Of a stretch of DNA of 64,000 nt, positions 29,442 to 40,051 are shown piece by piece. A program made the translations under genes and the position numbers. The notes beneath the pieces were generated by a model. It was not told the origin of the DNA. It saw only the letters and a program-made list of their open reading frames with translations, and did not search any database. Location of the stretch: positions 20,821 to 84,820 of the forward strand of contig JAAYFU010000031.1 in NCBI GenBank assembly GCA_012728095.1, written 5' to 3'. How positions within the stretch are numbered: the stretch's first letter is position 1; every line of letters begins with the position of its first letter. Origin of the DNA: Clostridiaceae bacterium. GTDB taxonomy: Bacteria > Bacillota > Clostridia > DSM-8532.

Positions 29442-30395
29442 TTATATCCTCTTGGAAATAAGAGCCGCGCCTACAATGCCGGCATCATTTCCCATTTGGG
29501 CGGCAACAATTTGGGTGTTTTTCAAATCTCCGATAAAGAACGTTCTTCCCTTCATCTTTTCCCTCAGCGGGGTCAGAAGGTTCTCTCCTTCTTTTGAAAC
29601 GCCGCCCCCGATTGCAATAACATCAGGCTGGAATATGTTCACTATGTTGGCAAGGCCTTCGGCCAGTATATCAATATATTCGTCAATTACCTCAATAGCG
29701 GTTTCATCGCCCATCCTGGCAGCGTCAAACGCTGTCTTTGCATCTATCTTATCAAGATCACCGCCTACAAGCTCTAAAATCTTCGACGAAGGATTCTTAA
29801 CAACCGCTGCTTTTGTTTGTCTGATAAGGGCGGTAGCGGATGAATAAGCCTCCCAGCAGCCTTTTCTTCCGCAGGTACAGGCTTCTCCGTTCATCTTCAG
29901 GACCATGTGGCCTAATTCAGCAGCAGCACCGTTTGCCCCGATATAAAGCTTATTATTGATTATAATACCCCCGCCTATACCGGTTCCGATGGTAATAAGC
30001 ACCGCATAATCCAAACCTTTAGCGACTCCCGCAACACTTTCGGCAATAGCCGCACAGTTGGCATCATTCTCGACATAGATCGGCACCGGGATAACTTTCC
30101 GGATAGCTTCCCTGATAGCTACATACCTGAAGCCTAAATTGAAGTTTGCAATAATAATGCCGCGTTCCCTGTCCAGCGAGCCGGGACTTCCTATCCCTAC
30201 GCTGTATATGTCATTCTCAGAAAGGTTTTCATCACTCAGTAGTTTTTTTATTAGTAAACATATGTCGTTAACTATTTCTTCGCTTTTCCTGGTTCTGCCG
30301 GTAGGAATGCTGTCCTTTTTAATGATTTTCCCCTCTTCGTCCACTATTCCCCCTTTGATTTGAGTACCTCCAAGGTCTATTCCGATATAATACAT
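29442..30395 (-). CDS. ROK-family glucokinase
   Basis: MYYIGIDLGGTQIKGGIVDEEG; ROK zinc motif ELGHMVLKMNGEACTCGRKGCWEAYSS. Confidence 0.93.
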   Translation of the reverse strand: MYYIGIDLGGTQIKGGIVDEEGKIIKKDSIPTGRTRKSEEIVNDICLLIKKLLSDENLSENDIYSVGIGSPGSLDRERGIIIANFNLGFRYVAIREAIRKVIPVPIYVENDANCAAIAESVAGVAKGLDYAVLITIGTGIGGGIIINNKLYIGANGAAAELGHMVLKMNGEACTCGRKGCWEAYSSATALIRQTKAAVVKNPSSKILELVGGDLDKIDAKTAFDAARMGDETAIEVIDEYIDILAEGLANIVNIFQPDVIAIGGGVSKEGENLLTPLREKMKGRTFFIGDLKNTQIVAAQMGNDAGIVGAALISKRI

Positions 30396-30515
30396 GATAA
30401 CCTCCTTTATTAACAACGGCAGGATCAGCCTTAATTAAATTTAATTAAATTATATGATATAATAAAGCATAGTCAAGTTTGTCATTATTGAATAAATCAA
30501 CGGAAGGCAGTATTT

Positions 30516-31064
30516 ATGATATACGGAAAAAATGTAATACTTCGCACTATATATCCGCACGAGATAGAACATGTTTATGAACTTATTGCCCATATTAATT
30601 CCAAGGGACCGTATTGGCACCTTAATATCCCGTCTGCCCAGGAATTTATTAATGAATATAATCGCACGGGGTTCTGGAGTATAGACGAAGGGCGCATGTT
30701 AATACTCTCCACCCAGGAAGAATACATGGGCGAGATCCTTTATTTCAAAGGTCTGGATTACCAATCCGGATATGAAGTCGGTTATGAGCTTTTTGATCCA
30801 AGATTTGAAGGCAAGGGTTATATGAGTGAGGCACTACTGTTATTCTGCGCCTATCTCTTTTCTATCCGTCCCATTAACCGTATCCAGGTAAACGTCATGG
30901 AAGAAAATATCGGAAGCGCAAGGGTCGCCGAAAAGTGCGGATTTACATACGAAGGCACCATGAGGAAGGCAACCTTTAACCGGGGGAAATATCACAATCT
31001 GCGGCTTTATTCGCTTCTGCGCGAAGAATGTCCAACTTTGCATGAACTGTTAAGAAAGCCTTGA
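30516..31064 (+). CDS. GNAT-family N-acetyltransferase
   Basis: YELFDPRFEGKGYMSEALLLFCAYLF...RIQVNVMEENIGSARVAEKCGFTYEGTMRKA. Confidence 0.93.
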   Translation: MIYGKNVILRTIYPHEIEHVYELIAHINSKGPYWHLNIPSAQEFINEYNRTGFWSIDEGRMLILSTQEEYMGEILYFKGLDYQSGYEVGYELFDPRFEGKGYMSEALLLFCAYLFSIRPINRIQVNVMEENIGSARVAEKCGFTYEGTMRKATFNRGKYHNLRLYSLLREECPTLHELLRKP

Positions 31065-31158
31065 AATAACTACATTTATGGTTAACTGAATTAAATTGAA
31101 ACAAAAGGTTCAAAATATTAGCCGGACTCATTATTCATGTCGGAAGGACTGAATTGCC

Positions 31159-31845
31159 ATGGTCATACAGCTAATAATAAGAACCTTTTTTGTTTATATC
31201 GTAGTTGTAATTACCATGCGTATTATGGGAAAACGGCAGATAGGCCAAATACAGCCGTTTGAATTCGCCATTGCGGTCATGATTTCGGATCTTGCCGCAA
31301 TCCCCCTGGCTGATGAGAGTAAAGATATATATCATGCCCTTGTGCCTATTGCGGTTCTGGTGGTGTGCCAGCTTTCGATTTCTTTTTTATCAATTAAAGG
31401 GGTACGTATAAGAGAAATTATTTGCGGAAAACCGGCGGTTCTTATCCGTGCCGGCAAAATACTGGAAAAAAATATGCGTAAGGAATTGTATACTATTAAC
31501 GACCTGATGGAGCAGTTAAGATTCAATAGTATCCAGAGCGTTGATGATGTTGAGTATGCGATTCTTGAAACTAACGGTCAGTTAAGTGTACTGTTGAAAC
31601 CGAATAAACGGGCATTAACCCCTGAGGATCTCAATATGAATCCTCCGGCAGAGTCTTTCGACTACGACATCATTATTGACGGAAAACTTATAGGCAGAAC
31701 TTTGGAACGCCTTCATATAAAAAGGGAATGGTTGGACAATGCTTTAAAGGAATATGGGATAAATGATTATAAACAGGTCTTTTATGCCTCGGTAGACAAT
31801 AATTTGAAACTGTTTGTTCAAAAAAAAGGAGAATACCTGGAATAA
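31159..31845 (+). CDS. DUF421 (YetF-like) membrane protein
   Basis: TM N-terminus with MRIMGKRQIGQIQPFEFAIAVMISDLAAIPLAD; C-terminal PLLKP-like LLKPNKRALTPEDL. Confidence 0.9.
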   Translation: MVIQLIIRTFFVYIVVVITMRIMGKRQIGQIQPFEFAIAVMISDLAAIPLADESKDIYHALVPIAVLVVCQLSISFLSIKGVRIREIICGKPAVLIRAGKILEKNMRKELYTINDLMEQLRFNSIQSVDDVEYAILETNGQLSVLLKPNKRALTPEDLNMNPPAESFDYDIIIDGKLIGRTLERLHIKREWLDNALKEYGINDYKQVFYASVDNNLKLFVQKKGEYLE

Positions 31846-31857
31846 AAGCCGCATCAT

Positions 31858-32106
31858 TTACCGATTGGATCTTAATAAGCTCTCAACAATTGCTCTCATA
31901 ATCTCTATCTCTATTTTTTTCACATCAATTTTATCGATTATTTTTTTAACACTTTCAGGGTAATCAATCGTAACCTTTGGCGGCTTTCTGTCTACCGGCA
32001 TCACTTCGACAAATTTATATTTGCCGTCGTTATATGAGACCCTTACCATGAAATGGGGATCAAAGCTCTCATTTCTTATTACTTCTGCTCTAATTTCCGT
32101 ATTCAA
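31858..32106 (-). CDS. Small protein of unknown function
   Basis: 82-aa ORF, co-oriented with downstream-strand genes, ATG behind GGAGG-like sequence. Confidence 0.55.
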   Translation of the reverse strand: MNTEIRAEVIRNESFDPHFMVRVSYNDGKYKFVEVMPVDRKPPKVTIDYPESVKKIIDKIDVKKIEIEIMRAIVESLLRSNR

Positions 32107-32212
32107 GGCAATTCCTCCGTTAATAAATTATACTTCCTCAATTATTTTATCGTAATTTTTAACTTAAATACTTACTTAAAATGAATCAATCATCTCTATA
32201 AATGTTCATGTT

Positions 32213-33013
32213 TCAAGGCAATAAACGGCCGCTGAATATTACGCCCAACAGGGCGATTCCCGCTAAACTGACTGAAAGGTCCAGCTTTGAATAGTGAATT
32301 TCCTTAAGCCTTGTTCTCCCTTTCCCTCCGCGATAGCACCTGGATTCCATTGCTTCGGCCAGTTCGTCGGCTCTCTTGAAAGCGCTTACAAATAATGGAA
32401 CCAGTACCGGAATGAAACTTTTTATTCGTGAAAAAATACTGCCTGTATCGAAATCTGCGCCTCGTGACGCCTGGGCTTTCATTATGCGACTGGTTTCGTC
32501 AAGTAATGTGGGTATAAATCTCAGGGCTATTGACATCATCATTGCTATTTCATGGGCAGGAACGCCTATTTTCTCAAAAGGTTTCAATAGTTTTTCTATC
32601 CCGTCGGTCATGGTCATGGGAGTTGTCGTAATGGTCACCAGCGATGCCGTTATCACCAGCATTAAAAGCCTCAGAAACAGTTTTATTGCTGCGAAAATTC
32701 CCTCGTAAGTTACTTTTACCGGTCCAAACGCAAAAATGGGGGTTCCGCCTGTAAAGAATATATTCAATATTGCGGTTAAGGTCAGAATGAATAATAAAGG
32801 TTTGACCCCCTTTACTGACTGTTTTAAGGGAATTCCGCTTATTAACAGGAGCATCAGGGTGAATAATCCCATCATCAAATATTCAGACCATGATTCTATC
32901 AAGAATGTGGCCGCCATCAGCAATATGGTCCAGAATATTTTTGTCCTGGGATCAAGGCGATGAAGTATTGAGTTGCCGGGAATATATTGACCGAGCGTAA
33001 TATTGTTTATCAT
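32213..33013 (-). CDS. ecfT: ECF transporter transmembrane component
   Basis: GQYIPGNSILHRLDPRTKI, ASRGADFDTG, RADELAEAMESRCYRGGKGRTR. Confidence 0.95.
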   Translation of the reverse strand: MINNITLGQYIPGNSILHRLDPRTKIFWTILLMAATFLIESWSEYLMMGLFTLMLLLISGIPLKQSVKGVKPLLFILTLTAILNIFFTGGTPIFAFGPVKVTYEGIFAAIKLFLRLLMLVITASLVTITTTPMTMTDGIEKLLKPFEKIGVPAHEIAMMMSIALRFIPTLLDETSRIMKAQASRGADFDTGSIFSRIKSFIPVLVPLFVSAFKRADELAEAMESRCYRGGKGRTRLKEIHYSKLDLSVSLAGIALLGVIFSGRLLP

Positions 33014-34785
33014 TATGCCTTACCCCCTGCGCCCGAATTTATCATATTTATAATAAACTCCTTTGCCTCATCGACTGTCAATACATTCTGCGGAACATCG
33101 TAACCCGAATTATGGAGTTCCCTGAATAATTCAGTTATTTTAGGTATATCAAGATTATATTTTTTCAATTCTTCGTATCTTGAAAAAACTTTTGCGGTAG
33201 TATCACAAAAAACCAGTCTGCCTTTGTTCATTACTGCTACACGATGGCAGAAAGCCGCAATTTCTTCCATGTTATGAGATATTATTATTATTGTGGTTCC
33301 TTCTTCCCGGTTAAGTCTTGAAAGTAGCCTGAAAACTTCCGAGCTGCCCTGGGGATCCAATCCTGCAGTGGGCTCATCGAGTACCAGTACTTTTGGTTTC
33401 ATTACCAAAACACCGGCAATTGCCACCCTTCGTTTTTGGCCGCCCGAAAGCTCGAAAGGTGATTTTTCAAGAAGTTCAGGAGATATTCCCAGGATATCAA
33501 TAACATGGAAAACTCTTTTCTTTATTTCTTCATCATCTAAACCCAATTTAGTCAGCCCAAAAATTATGTCTTTATATACCGTCTCTTCAAACAGCTGATG
33601 CTCAGGATATTGAAAGATAAGCCCAACTTTTTGTCTGAGTTCCTTAAGATTATTTCCTTCTGCCTTTAGCCCATCAACCTCTACGGAACCTGAAGTAGCT
33701 TTCAATATACCGTTAAAATGCTGAACCAGCGTAGATTTTCCTGAACCGGTCTGTCCTATGATTCCCAGGATTTCTCCTTTGTTTACGGTCAGATTAATAT
33801 CATATAGCGCCTTTTGTTCAAAAGTCGTTCCAGGCATATAAACATGACTTAAATCCCGAACCTTAATTATCGGATTTTCCGGTTTGCATTCTCTTTCGGT
33901 ATGGCACCATGCTGAATCGGAATTATCCCTGTTTTTTCTTTTAATAAAATCTTTCAGGATATCAACCATTTCATTTGCATTTAACGGAAGCTTGTCCATT
34001 CTTACGCCGTTTTTTCTTAAGTCATAGGCAAGAGCGGTTATTTGCGGCACATTAAGTCCTACTTTTCTTATTTGCTCGACATTCTCAAAAATCTGCCTGG
34101 GAGTTCCGGTTAATACAAGTCTGCCGTTCTCCATGACCATAACTATATTTGCCTCTACAGCTTCCTCCATATGGTGCGTAATATGAACTATGGTAATGCC
34201 TTTTTCCCGGTTAAGTTTTTTTAAAACCTCCATTACCTCTTTACGGCCACGGGGATCCAGCATGGATGTTGCTTCATCAAGAACAATGCACTTTGGTTCC
34301 ATTGCAAGTATGCCTGCTATTGCAATTCTTTGTTTCTGTCCTCCTGAAAGCATATGGGGTGAATAACCGCTGTATTCCTCCATGCCGACCATCTTAAGGG
34401 ATTGGTCAACTCTTTTCCTTATCTCTTCGGGTGAAATCCCCAAATTCTCAGGGCCGAAGGCCACATCTTCTTCGACCGTTGTAGCAACAATCTGATTGTC
34501 AGGATTCTGAAAAACCAATCCCAGGGTTTTTCTTACTTCCCATATCAGTTCATCATTGCTGGTATCAATGCCGTCAATAATAACAGTACCTTTTACGGGA
34601 ATCAAAAGCCCGTTCAACAATCTTGCCAGTGTTGATTTCCCGGAACCATTGCGTCCCAGCACAACAACAAACTGACCTTGCCTTATAGACATGGAAATCC
34701 CTTTAACAGCCTGTACGGCAATGTCTCCCTCATTTTGCGCCATATATTCATAATAAACATCATCTGTTTTAATAATCGCACTCAT
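33013..34785 (-). CDS. Fused ECF transporter ATPases (EcfA1-EcfA2 in one ORF)
   Basis: 590 aa with two complete ABC cassettes: GRNGSGKST/LSGGQKQR and GQTGSGKST/LSGGQKRR. Confidence 0.93.
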   Translation of the reverse strand: MSAIIKTDDVYYEYMAQNEGDIAVQAVKGISMSIRQGQFVVVLGRNGSGKSTLARLLNGLLIPVKGTVIIDGIDTSNDELIWEVRKTLGLVFQNPDNQIVATTVEEDVAFGPENLGISPEEIRKRVDQSLKMVGMEEYSGYSPHMLSGGQKQRIAIAGILAMEPKCIVLDEATSMLDPRGRKEVMEVLKKLNREKGITIVHITHHMEEAVEANIVMVMENGRLVLTGTPRQIFENVEQIRKVGLNVPQITALAYDLRKNGVRMDKLPLNANEMVDILKDFIKRKNRDNSDSAWCHTERECKPENPIIKVRDLSHVYMPGTTFEQKALYDINLTVNKGEILGIIGQTGSGKSTLVQHFNGILKATSGSVEVDGLKAEGNNLKELRQKVGLIFQYPEHQLFEETVYKDIIFGLTKLGLDDEEIKKRVFHVIDILGISPELLEKSPFELSGGQKRRVAIAGVLVMKPKVLVLDEPTAGLDPQGSSEVFRLLSRLNREEGTTIIIISHNMEEIAAFCHRVAVMNKGRLVFCDTTAKVFSRYEELKKYNLDIPKITELFRELHNSGYDVPQNVLTVDEAKEFIINMINSGAGGKA

Positions 34786-35035
34786 AATACCATCCTGAAA
34801 GCAACGGGTATTCAGACTTCCTGCTGTTTGATCTCTGGTTTCCAGCTCCCAGTCTCAAATCTCTTGATCGGAAAAACTCCTTCCTCCCGGAGCTGACGAA
34901 AAGATTCTTCGCTTAGTTCAGAATAACAAAAGGCTCCCGGCACTGAGAAAAAGATTCTTTGACGCTCGGAATGACAGAAAGATGTCATCCACAGTGGAAC
35001 ACAACCCTTTATTGTCATCCTGAGCGGGCCCCGGT

Positions 35036-35149
35036 TGTCATCCTGAACGGAACGAAGTGGAGTGAAGGATCTTATATGTTAACACGTAAGATCCTTCGCT
35101 GCGCTCAAGATGACCGTTTGGTCAGATTCTTCGCTGGCGCTCCGAATGT
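35036..35149. repeat. Dispersed family 1 repeat, multi-unit copy
   Basis: catcctgaacggaacgaagtggagtgaaggatcttatatgttaacacgtaagatccttcgctgcgctcaagatgaccgtttggtcagattcttcgct; parallels 6392-6510. Confidence 0.85.
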
Positions 35150-35157
35150 CGAAACGC

Positions 35158-35190
35158 CGCAGCCTCCAACCTCTAACTTCCAACCTCCAT
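35158..35190. repeat. Family 2 repeat copy (CTCCAACCTCTAACTTCC)
   Basis: cgcagcctccaacctctaacttccaacctcc; second copy at 40778-40806. Confidence 0.65.
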
Positions 35191-35196
35191 AAAGCG

Positions 35197-35232
35197 AATA
35201 ATGGAGAACGGCACACTCCGTTCTCCATTATT
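35197..35232 (-). terminator. Long hairpin downstream of rplQ (terminator/3' end)
   Basis: Perfect 15-bp stem AATAATGGAGAACGG-cacact-CCGTTCTCCATTATT; U-tract is weak. Confidence 0.6.
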
Positions 35233-35253
35233 ATAAGCAATCGCTCTTTCGAA

Positions 35254-35781
35254 TTAAACCAATTCAAGTATGACAACTTCGGCACCGTCGCCACGTCTTG
35301 CCCCAAGCCTGTAAATTCGGGTATAACCGCCTTTTCTGTCCTTATACTTTGGAGCAATCTCATCAAATAATTTGTTTGTCAGGCTTATGGTCTTCCCATT
35401 TTCATCCTTTACTCTGTAGACCCAGTTCATGATGAGACGTCTTGCAGCTAATCTTGAGGGACTGTCAACTGTTTTAAGCTCAGTCTTGGTTTCTCTCTCA
35501 ACTACCTCATATTTATTCCCGTTCTTTGAAGTTACGGTCTTTAGAACTTTACGTCCCTTGCTGTCTGTTACCGGAGCGCTGATTGTTACATTTTTTGATG
35601 CTGTAAAATTATCACATTCTTTAACGGCAAGAGAAATTAATTTCTCCGCTATGTTTTTTACTTCCTTTGCTCTGGTTTCGGTTGTCTCAATACGACCGTA
35701 CTGGATCAGAGAGGTTACCAGGCTCTTTAATATCGCCTTACGTTGGTCTGTAGGTCTTCCTAACTTTCTATAAGCAGGCAT
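35254..35781 (-). CDS. rplQ: Ribosomal protein L17 (with internal insertion)
   Basis: [39 protein letters not shown] ... [25 protein letters not shown]. Confidence 0.97.
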   Translation of the reverse strand: MPAYRKLGRPTDQRKAILKSLVTSLIQYGRIETTETRAKEVKNIAEKLISLAVKECDNFTASKNVTISAPVTDSKGRKVLKTVTSKNGNKYEVVERETKTELKTVDSPSRLAARRLIMNWVYRVKDENGKTISLTNKLFDEIAPKYKDRKGGYTRIYRLGARRGDGAEVVILELV

Positions 35782-35808
35782 TACGTTTCCTCCCCTTATG
35801 CATTACTG

Positions 35809-36753
35809 TTAATCATCACTGCTCGCAAGCTTTAAATTCAGAGCTTCAAGCTTTGATACAACTTCTTCAAGTGATTTACGTCCAAGATTCCTGACCTTCA
35901 TCATTTCTTCCTCAGTCTTGCTTATAAGATCGTCAACGGTATTAATACCGGCTCTCTTCAAGCAGTTATAAGAACGAACTGACAGGTCAAGCTCCTCAAT
36001 TGTCATCTCAAGAATCTTGTCTTTTTCGGGTTCTCCCTTTTCGACAAGCACCTCTGTATTCTTAGCCCTATCTGTTAAGTTAATAAATAGATTGAGATGA
36101 TCGCTTAAGATTTTGGCACCTAGACTAATTGCTTCATCGGGTCTTAAAGAACCATCCGTCCATACCTCTATGCTCAGCTTGTCATAATCCGTTACCTGGC
36201 CGACACGTGTGTCTTCCACAGTATAATTAACCTTTTTAACCGGCGTATAAATGGAATCTACCGGTATTACACCTATGGGCTGATTCGGCAGTTTATTCTT
36301 TTCAGCCGGCGCATACCCGCGTCCATGATTAACATTGATTTCCATAAACAATCTCCCGGGACCGCTTAGCGTGGCTATATGCAGATCCGGATTCAATATC
36401 TCAACATCCGCATCGGGTTTAATATCTGCAGCCGTGATTTCACCCTCACCCTCGAAATCAATATACAGTGTTTTGGGATGATCACAGAAGAGTTTCAAAC
36501 GAAGCTCTTTAATGTTGAGGATAATTTCTGTCATATCTTCAATTACACCGGGTATGGTAGTGAACTCATGAAGCACACCGTCAACCTTTATGGATGTAAC
36601 GGCCGCACCTGGCAGTGAGGAAATCAGAATCCTTCTTAAAGAATTACCCAGAGTTATGCCATAACCTCTTTCCAAAGGCTCTATGACAAACTTCCCGTAT
36701 CTGCTGTCCTCACTCTCTATACACTCAATCCTAGGTTTTTCTATTTCGATCAT
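35809..36753 (-). CDS. rpoA: RNA polymerase alpha subunit
   Basis: [25 protein letters not shown]-like N-terminus; [48 protein letters not shown]. Confidence 0.99.
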   Translation of the reverse strand: MIEIEKPRIECIESEDSRYGKFVIEPLERGYGITLGNSLRRILISSLPGAAVTSIKVDGVLHEFTTIPGVIEDMTEIILNIKELRLKLFCDHPKTLYIDFEGEGEITAADIKPDADVEILNPDLHIATLSGPGRLFMEINVNHGRGYAPAEKNKLPNQPIGVIPVDSIYTPVKKVNYTVEDTRVGQVTDYDKLSIEVWTDGSLRPDEAISLGAKILSDHLNLFINLTDRAKNTEVLVEKGEPEKDKILEMTIEELDLSVRSYNCLKRAGINTVDDLISKTEEEMMKVRNLGRKSLEEVVSKLEALNLKLASSDD

Positions 36754-36801
36754 CAGTCAACCCTCCTTGGGTTATTTTAATAAACGGCAAATGGCATTCA
36801 A

Positions 36802-37428
36802 TTACTTGGAGTACAACTCAACAATGAGATGTTCCTGAATATTAAGATCAATATCGTCTCTCTCAGGTAAAGCCACAACCTTACCCTTAAGATTTTCCTG
36901 ATCCACTTCAAGCCATTTGGGAACTACCTTAGCGCCTGTAACGTCAAGAATTTCCTTAAAGCGTGGCGACTTTTTGCTGTTTTCGTTTACTTCAATGGTG
37001 TCACCCACTTTAACAATGTAGGACGGAATATTGACCTTCTTTCCGTTTAACTTAAAATGCCCGTGAGTAACAAGCTGACGTGCTTCGGCCCTGGTTGTTC
37101 CGAATCCCATTCTATATACTACATTATCCAGCCTGGTTTCAAGCAAACGAAGCAGGTTTTCACCTGTAACACCCTTTTTGCGGTTTGCAATTTCAAAATA
37201 TTTTCTAAACTGGCTCTCTAACAAGCCATAAAACCTCTTGGCCTTTTGTTTCTCGCGAAGCTGAATTCCATATTCGGACAACTTCTTTCTCTGGGCGCCA
37301 TGCTGGCCGGGCGCATACGGCCTTCTGGCTATTGCGCATTTATTTGTATAGCATCTTTCTCCCTTTAAGAAAAGCTTTTGCCCTTCCCTCCGGCAGAGTT
37401 TGCACGATGCATCCGTATATCTTGCCAT
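36802..37428 (-). CDS. rpsD: Ribosomal protein S4
   Basis: [27 protein letters not shown]4 domain [27 protein letters not shown]. Confidence 0.98.
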   Translation of the reverse strand: MARYTDASCKLCRREGQKLFLKGERCYTNKCAIARRPYAPGQHGAQRKKLSEYGIQLREKQKAKRFYGLLESQFRKYFEIANRKKGVTGENLLRLLETRLDNVVYRMGFGTTRAEARQLVTHGHFKLNGKKVNIPSYIVKVGDTIEVNENSKKSPRFKEILDVTGAKVVPKWLEVDQENLKGKVVALPERDDIDLNIQEHLIVELYSK

Positions 37429-37445
37429 CTATCCTTACACCTCCA

Positions 37446-37844
37446 TTAAACTCTTCTTCTCTTAGGCGGTCTGCATCCATTATGAGGAATGGGAGTTACA
37501 TCCTTAATGGAACTAACCTCTAATCCAGCCGCCTGAAGAGCACGGATTGCCGCCTCACGACCGGATCCCGGGCCTTTTACGTAAACCGCTACTGTTTTAA
37601 GACCATGCTCCATAGCAGCCTTTGCAGCTGCCTCAGCAGCCTGCTGAGCAGCGAAAGGAGTACTCTTCTTGGAGCCTCTGAATCCAAGTCCACCGGCGCT
37701 TGCCCATGAAATAGCATTACCCTGGACGTCGGTTAAGGTCACGATGGTATTGTTAAAAGAAGAACGAATGTGGGCTATGCCACGTTCGATATTTTTCTTT
37801 TCTTTTCTTTTTCTGGACCTTCTAACAACTTTAGCTGCTGCCAT
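37446..37844 (-). CDS. rpsK: Ribosomal protein S11
   Basis: [46 protein letters not shown]. Confidence 0.98.
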   Translation of the reverse strand: MAAAKVVRRSRKRKEKKNIERGIAHIRSSFNNTIVTLTDVQGNAISWASAGGLGFRGSKKSTPFAAQQAAEAAAKAAMEHGLKTVAVYVKGPGSGREAAIRALQAAGLEVSSIKDVTPIPHNGCRPPKRRRV

Positions 37845-37863
37845 TTATATAACGACCTCCCGA

Positions 37864-38232
37864 TTATTTCTTCTTGTTGGCAATAGTCTTTCTTGGGCCT
37901 TTACGGGTTCTCGCATTGGTCTTTGTTCTCTGACCACGAACCGGCAACCCCATTCTATGCCTAATTCCGCGATAACACCTTATATCTGTAAGGCGTTTTA
38001 TGTTAAGCGCAATCTCTCTCCTGAGATCACCCTCTACTGTGTATCCTTTTTCAATAGTGTCTCGGAGCTTCGCGATCTCATCATCGGTAAGATCACGCAC
38101 ACGTGTATCCGGGTTAATTCCCGTTTTTGCCAATATTTCATTTGAACGGGTCCTTCCTATCCCGAAGATATACGTAAGGCCGATTTCTACTCTTTTATCT
38201 CTTGGCAAGTCAACACCTGCAATACGAGCCAA
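37864..38232 (-). CDS. rpsM: Ribosomal protein S13 (TTG start)
   Basis: [29 protein letters not shown] start reads GGAGGTGTAGTAATTTGGCTCGT. Confidence 0.98.
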   Translation of the reverse strand: MARIAGVDLPRDKRVEIGLTYIFGIGRTRSNEILAKTGINPDTRVRDLTDDEIAKLRDTIEKGYTVEGDLRREIALNIKRLTDIRCYRGIRHRMGLPVRGQRTKTNARTRKGPRKTIANKKK

Positions 38233-38433
38233 ATTACTACACCTCCGATTGGTATCTGTCTAACTTTTCAGTATTTTCAGATTCTTTACAATTTTGAACA
38301 TCTATAATAAAAACTCTCCTACTTTTTCATGACAAATATTCATTTGTCATGACCAGCCGCTTTTCAGAGAATTTGTATACCAGATAACATGTATGCAACC
38401 GGCAGGAGCATTAAGCTGCCGGCTGCTATGTTA

Positions 38434-38547
38434 TTAACCTTGTCTTTGTTTATGCTTCGGGTTTTCGCATATAACCATAACCCGTCTTTTTCTGCGGATA
38501 ATCTTGCATTTCTCGCAAATTCTTTTAACTGATGGTTTTACCTTCAT
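38434..38547 (-). CDS. rpmJ: Ribosomal protein L36
   Basis: Minus frame [37 protein letters not shown]; not in the ORF track (37 aa). Confidence 0.96.
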   Translation of the reverse strand: MKVKPSVKRICEKCKIIRRKRRVMVICENPKHKQRQG

Positions 38548-38580
38548 GATTGACCCTCCTGTCATCTATGCCTTCCCGAT

Positions 38581-38799
38581 TTACTTGCCTCTCCATGTGA
38601 TACGTCCGCGAGAAAGGTCATACGTTGACATTTCAACTGTCACCTTATCGCCCGGAAGAATACGGATGTAATTCATTCTAAGTTTACCCGATATATGAGC
38701 AAGAATTACATGACCATTCTCGAGCTGAACCTTAAAATTCGCATTTGGAAGGGCTTCCAATACCGAACCTTCAAGTTCAATTACGTCTTCCTTTGACAA
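38581..38799 (-). CDS. infA: Translation initiation factor IF-1
   Basis: [58 protein letters not shown]. Confidence 0.98.
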   Translation of the reverse strand: MSKEDVIELEGSVLEALPNANFKVQLENGHVILAHISGKLRMNYIRILPGDKVTVEMSTYDLSRGRITWRGK

Positions 38800-38825
38800 T
38801 CCAATACCCCCTCGCTTACTGTATG

Positions 38826-39137
38826 CTAATCGTTATTTTTAGTCAAATAATTGTTTATAGCTTTCTGAAGATCAGCATTAAGCAACTTCTTCTTCATCTC
38901 AACCAAAGCTTTGATTTCCTCAGCTGTACTGTTAGTTATATTCAGATGTTTGAGCTTCTTTTTCTTAGGGTTTTCAACCCGTCTGTATTCGCCATCCGCA
39001 ATCAAGACATGCTGGTCATCATATATACCTATGATTATAAACAGTCTGCCCTTGTCTCTGCCTGATTTTGACCAGGCATAACGACCTATTACCGTATCCA
39101 AGTATTCTTCCCCTATCCTGATTTTTAATAAAGTCAT
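38826..39137 (-). CDS. KOW-domain (L14e-like) RNA-binding protein
   Basis: [48 protein letters not shown]; between map and infA. Confidence 0.85.
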   Translation of the reverse strand: MTLLKIRIGEEYLDTVIGRYAWSKSGRDKGRLFIIIGIYDDQHVLIADGEYRRVENPKKKKLKHLNITNSTAEEIKALVEMKKKLLNADLQKAINNYLTKNND

Positions 39138-39263
39138 AATAGACGAAAAATGCTTAATCTCACGCTTTGAGGCTTTTTTGCAAAAAAGCCAACAACTGCG
39201 CCAATTATATATTTTATAACAATTTTAAGTCTATTTCAAGATTATTGACTTATTTTCTTGATA

Positions 39264-40031
39264 TTAATATAATCTGGTCAATATTTCCGGACCATTTGGC
39301 GTAATTGCAATTGTATTTTCGTAATGAGCCGATAATTTCCCGTCGGCTGTAACGACAGTCCATTGATCATCCAGGACTTTCACGCGCCATGTACCCATGT
39401 TAATCATCGGTTCTATGGCAAGTGTCATTCCGTTTGACAATCTTACGCCTTTTTCGCGGGTAGCGTAATTAGGAACTTGTGGTTCTTCATGCATTTCCGT
39501 TCCTATACCATGACCCACAAAATCGCGGACGACACTATAACCTTTTCCTTCGGCATATTCCTGGATGGCTGTCGATATATCTTTTATCCTGTTGCCTTCG
39601 ACAGCTTTCTCCATTCCGCGCTTAAATGCCTCCTCGGTATGAAGAATCAAATCTCTGGCTTCCTGAGAAACATTACCAACCGGGAACGTTCTTGCCGCAT
39701 CACCGTGATAACCGCCAAAAACAGCTCCTACATCAATGCTGATAATGTCTCCTTCTTTTAATACCGTATTACCAGGAATTCCGTGTATTACCACATTATT
39801 GACCGACGTGCATATTGAACCTGGAAAATCCATACCGCCGTATGCGTTAGGAAACCCCTTAAAAGACGGTATAGCGCCTTCCCTGGTAATAATTATTTCA
39901 GCCTCTTTGTCAAGTTCAATAGTTGTTATTCCCGGCTCGATCAATTCTGCCATCCGTTTCAGGACTAAAGCCACTATTTCGCCCGCTCGTCTCATTTTAT
40001 CCAACTCGCGTTGAGATTTAATGACAATCAT
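39264..40031 (-). CDS. map: Methionine aminopeptidase type I
   Basis: FPNAYGGMDFPGSICTSVNNVVIHGIPG, DVGAVFGGYHGDAARTF, GHGIGTEMHEEPQVPNY. Confidence 0.97.
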   Translation of the reverse strand: MIVIKSQRELDKMRRAGEIVALVLKRMAELIEPGITTIELDKEAEIIITREGAIPSFKGFPNAYGGMDFPGSICTSVNNVVIHGIPGNTVLKEGDIISIDVGAVFGGYHGDAARTFPVGNVSQEARDLILHTEEAFKRGMEKAVEGNRIKDISTAIQEYAEGKGYSVVRDFVGHGIGTEMHEEPQVPNYATREKGVRLSNGMTLAIEPMINMGTWRVKVLDDQWTVVTADGKLSAHYENTIAITPNGPEILTRLY

Positions 40032-40051
40032 TTCAATCCTCTTATTCCAAT

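Noticed and set aside
34812-35370. Small ORFs on both strands with RFFAGAPNVETPQPPTSNFQPP and similar peptides
   Set aside because: Translations of dispersed intergenic repeats, not genes.
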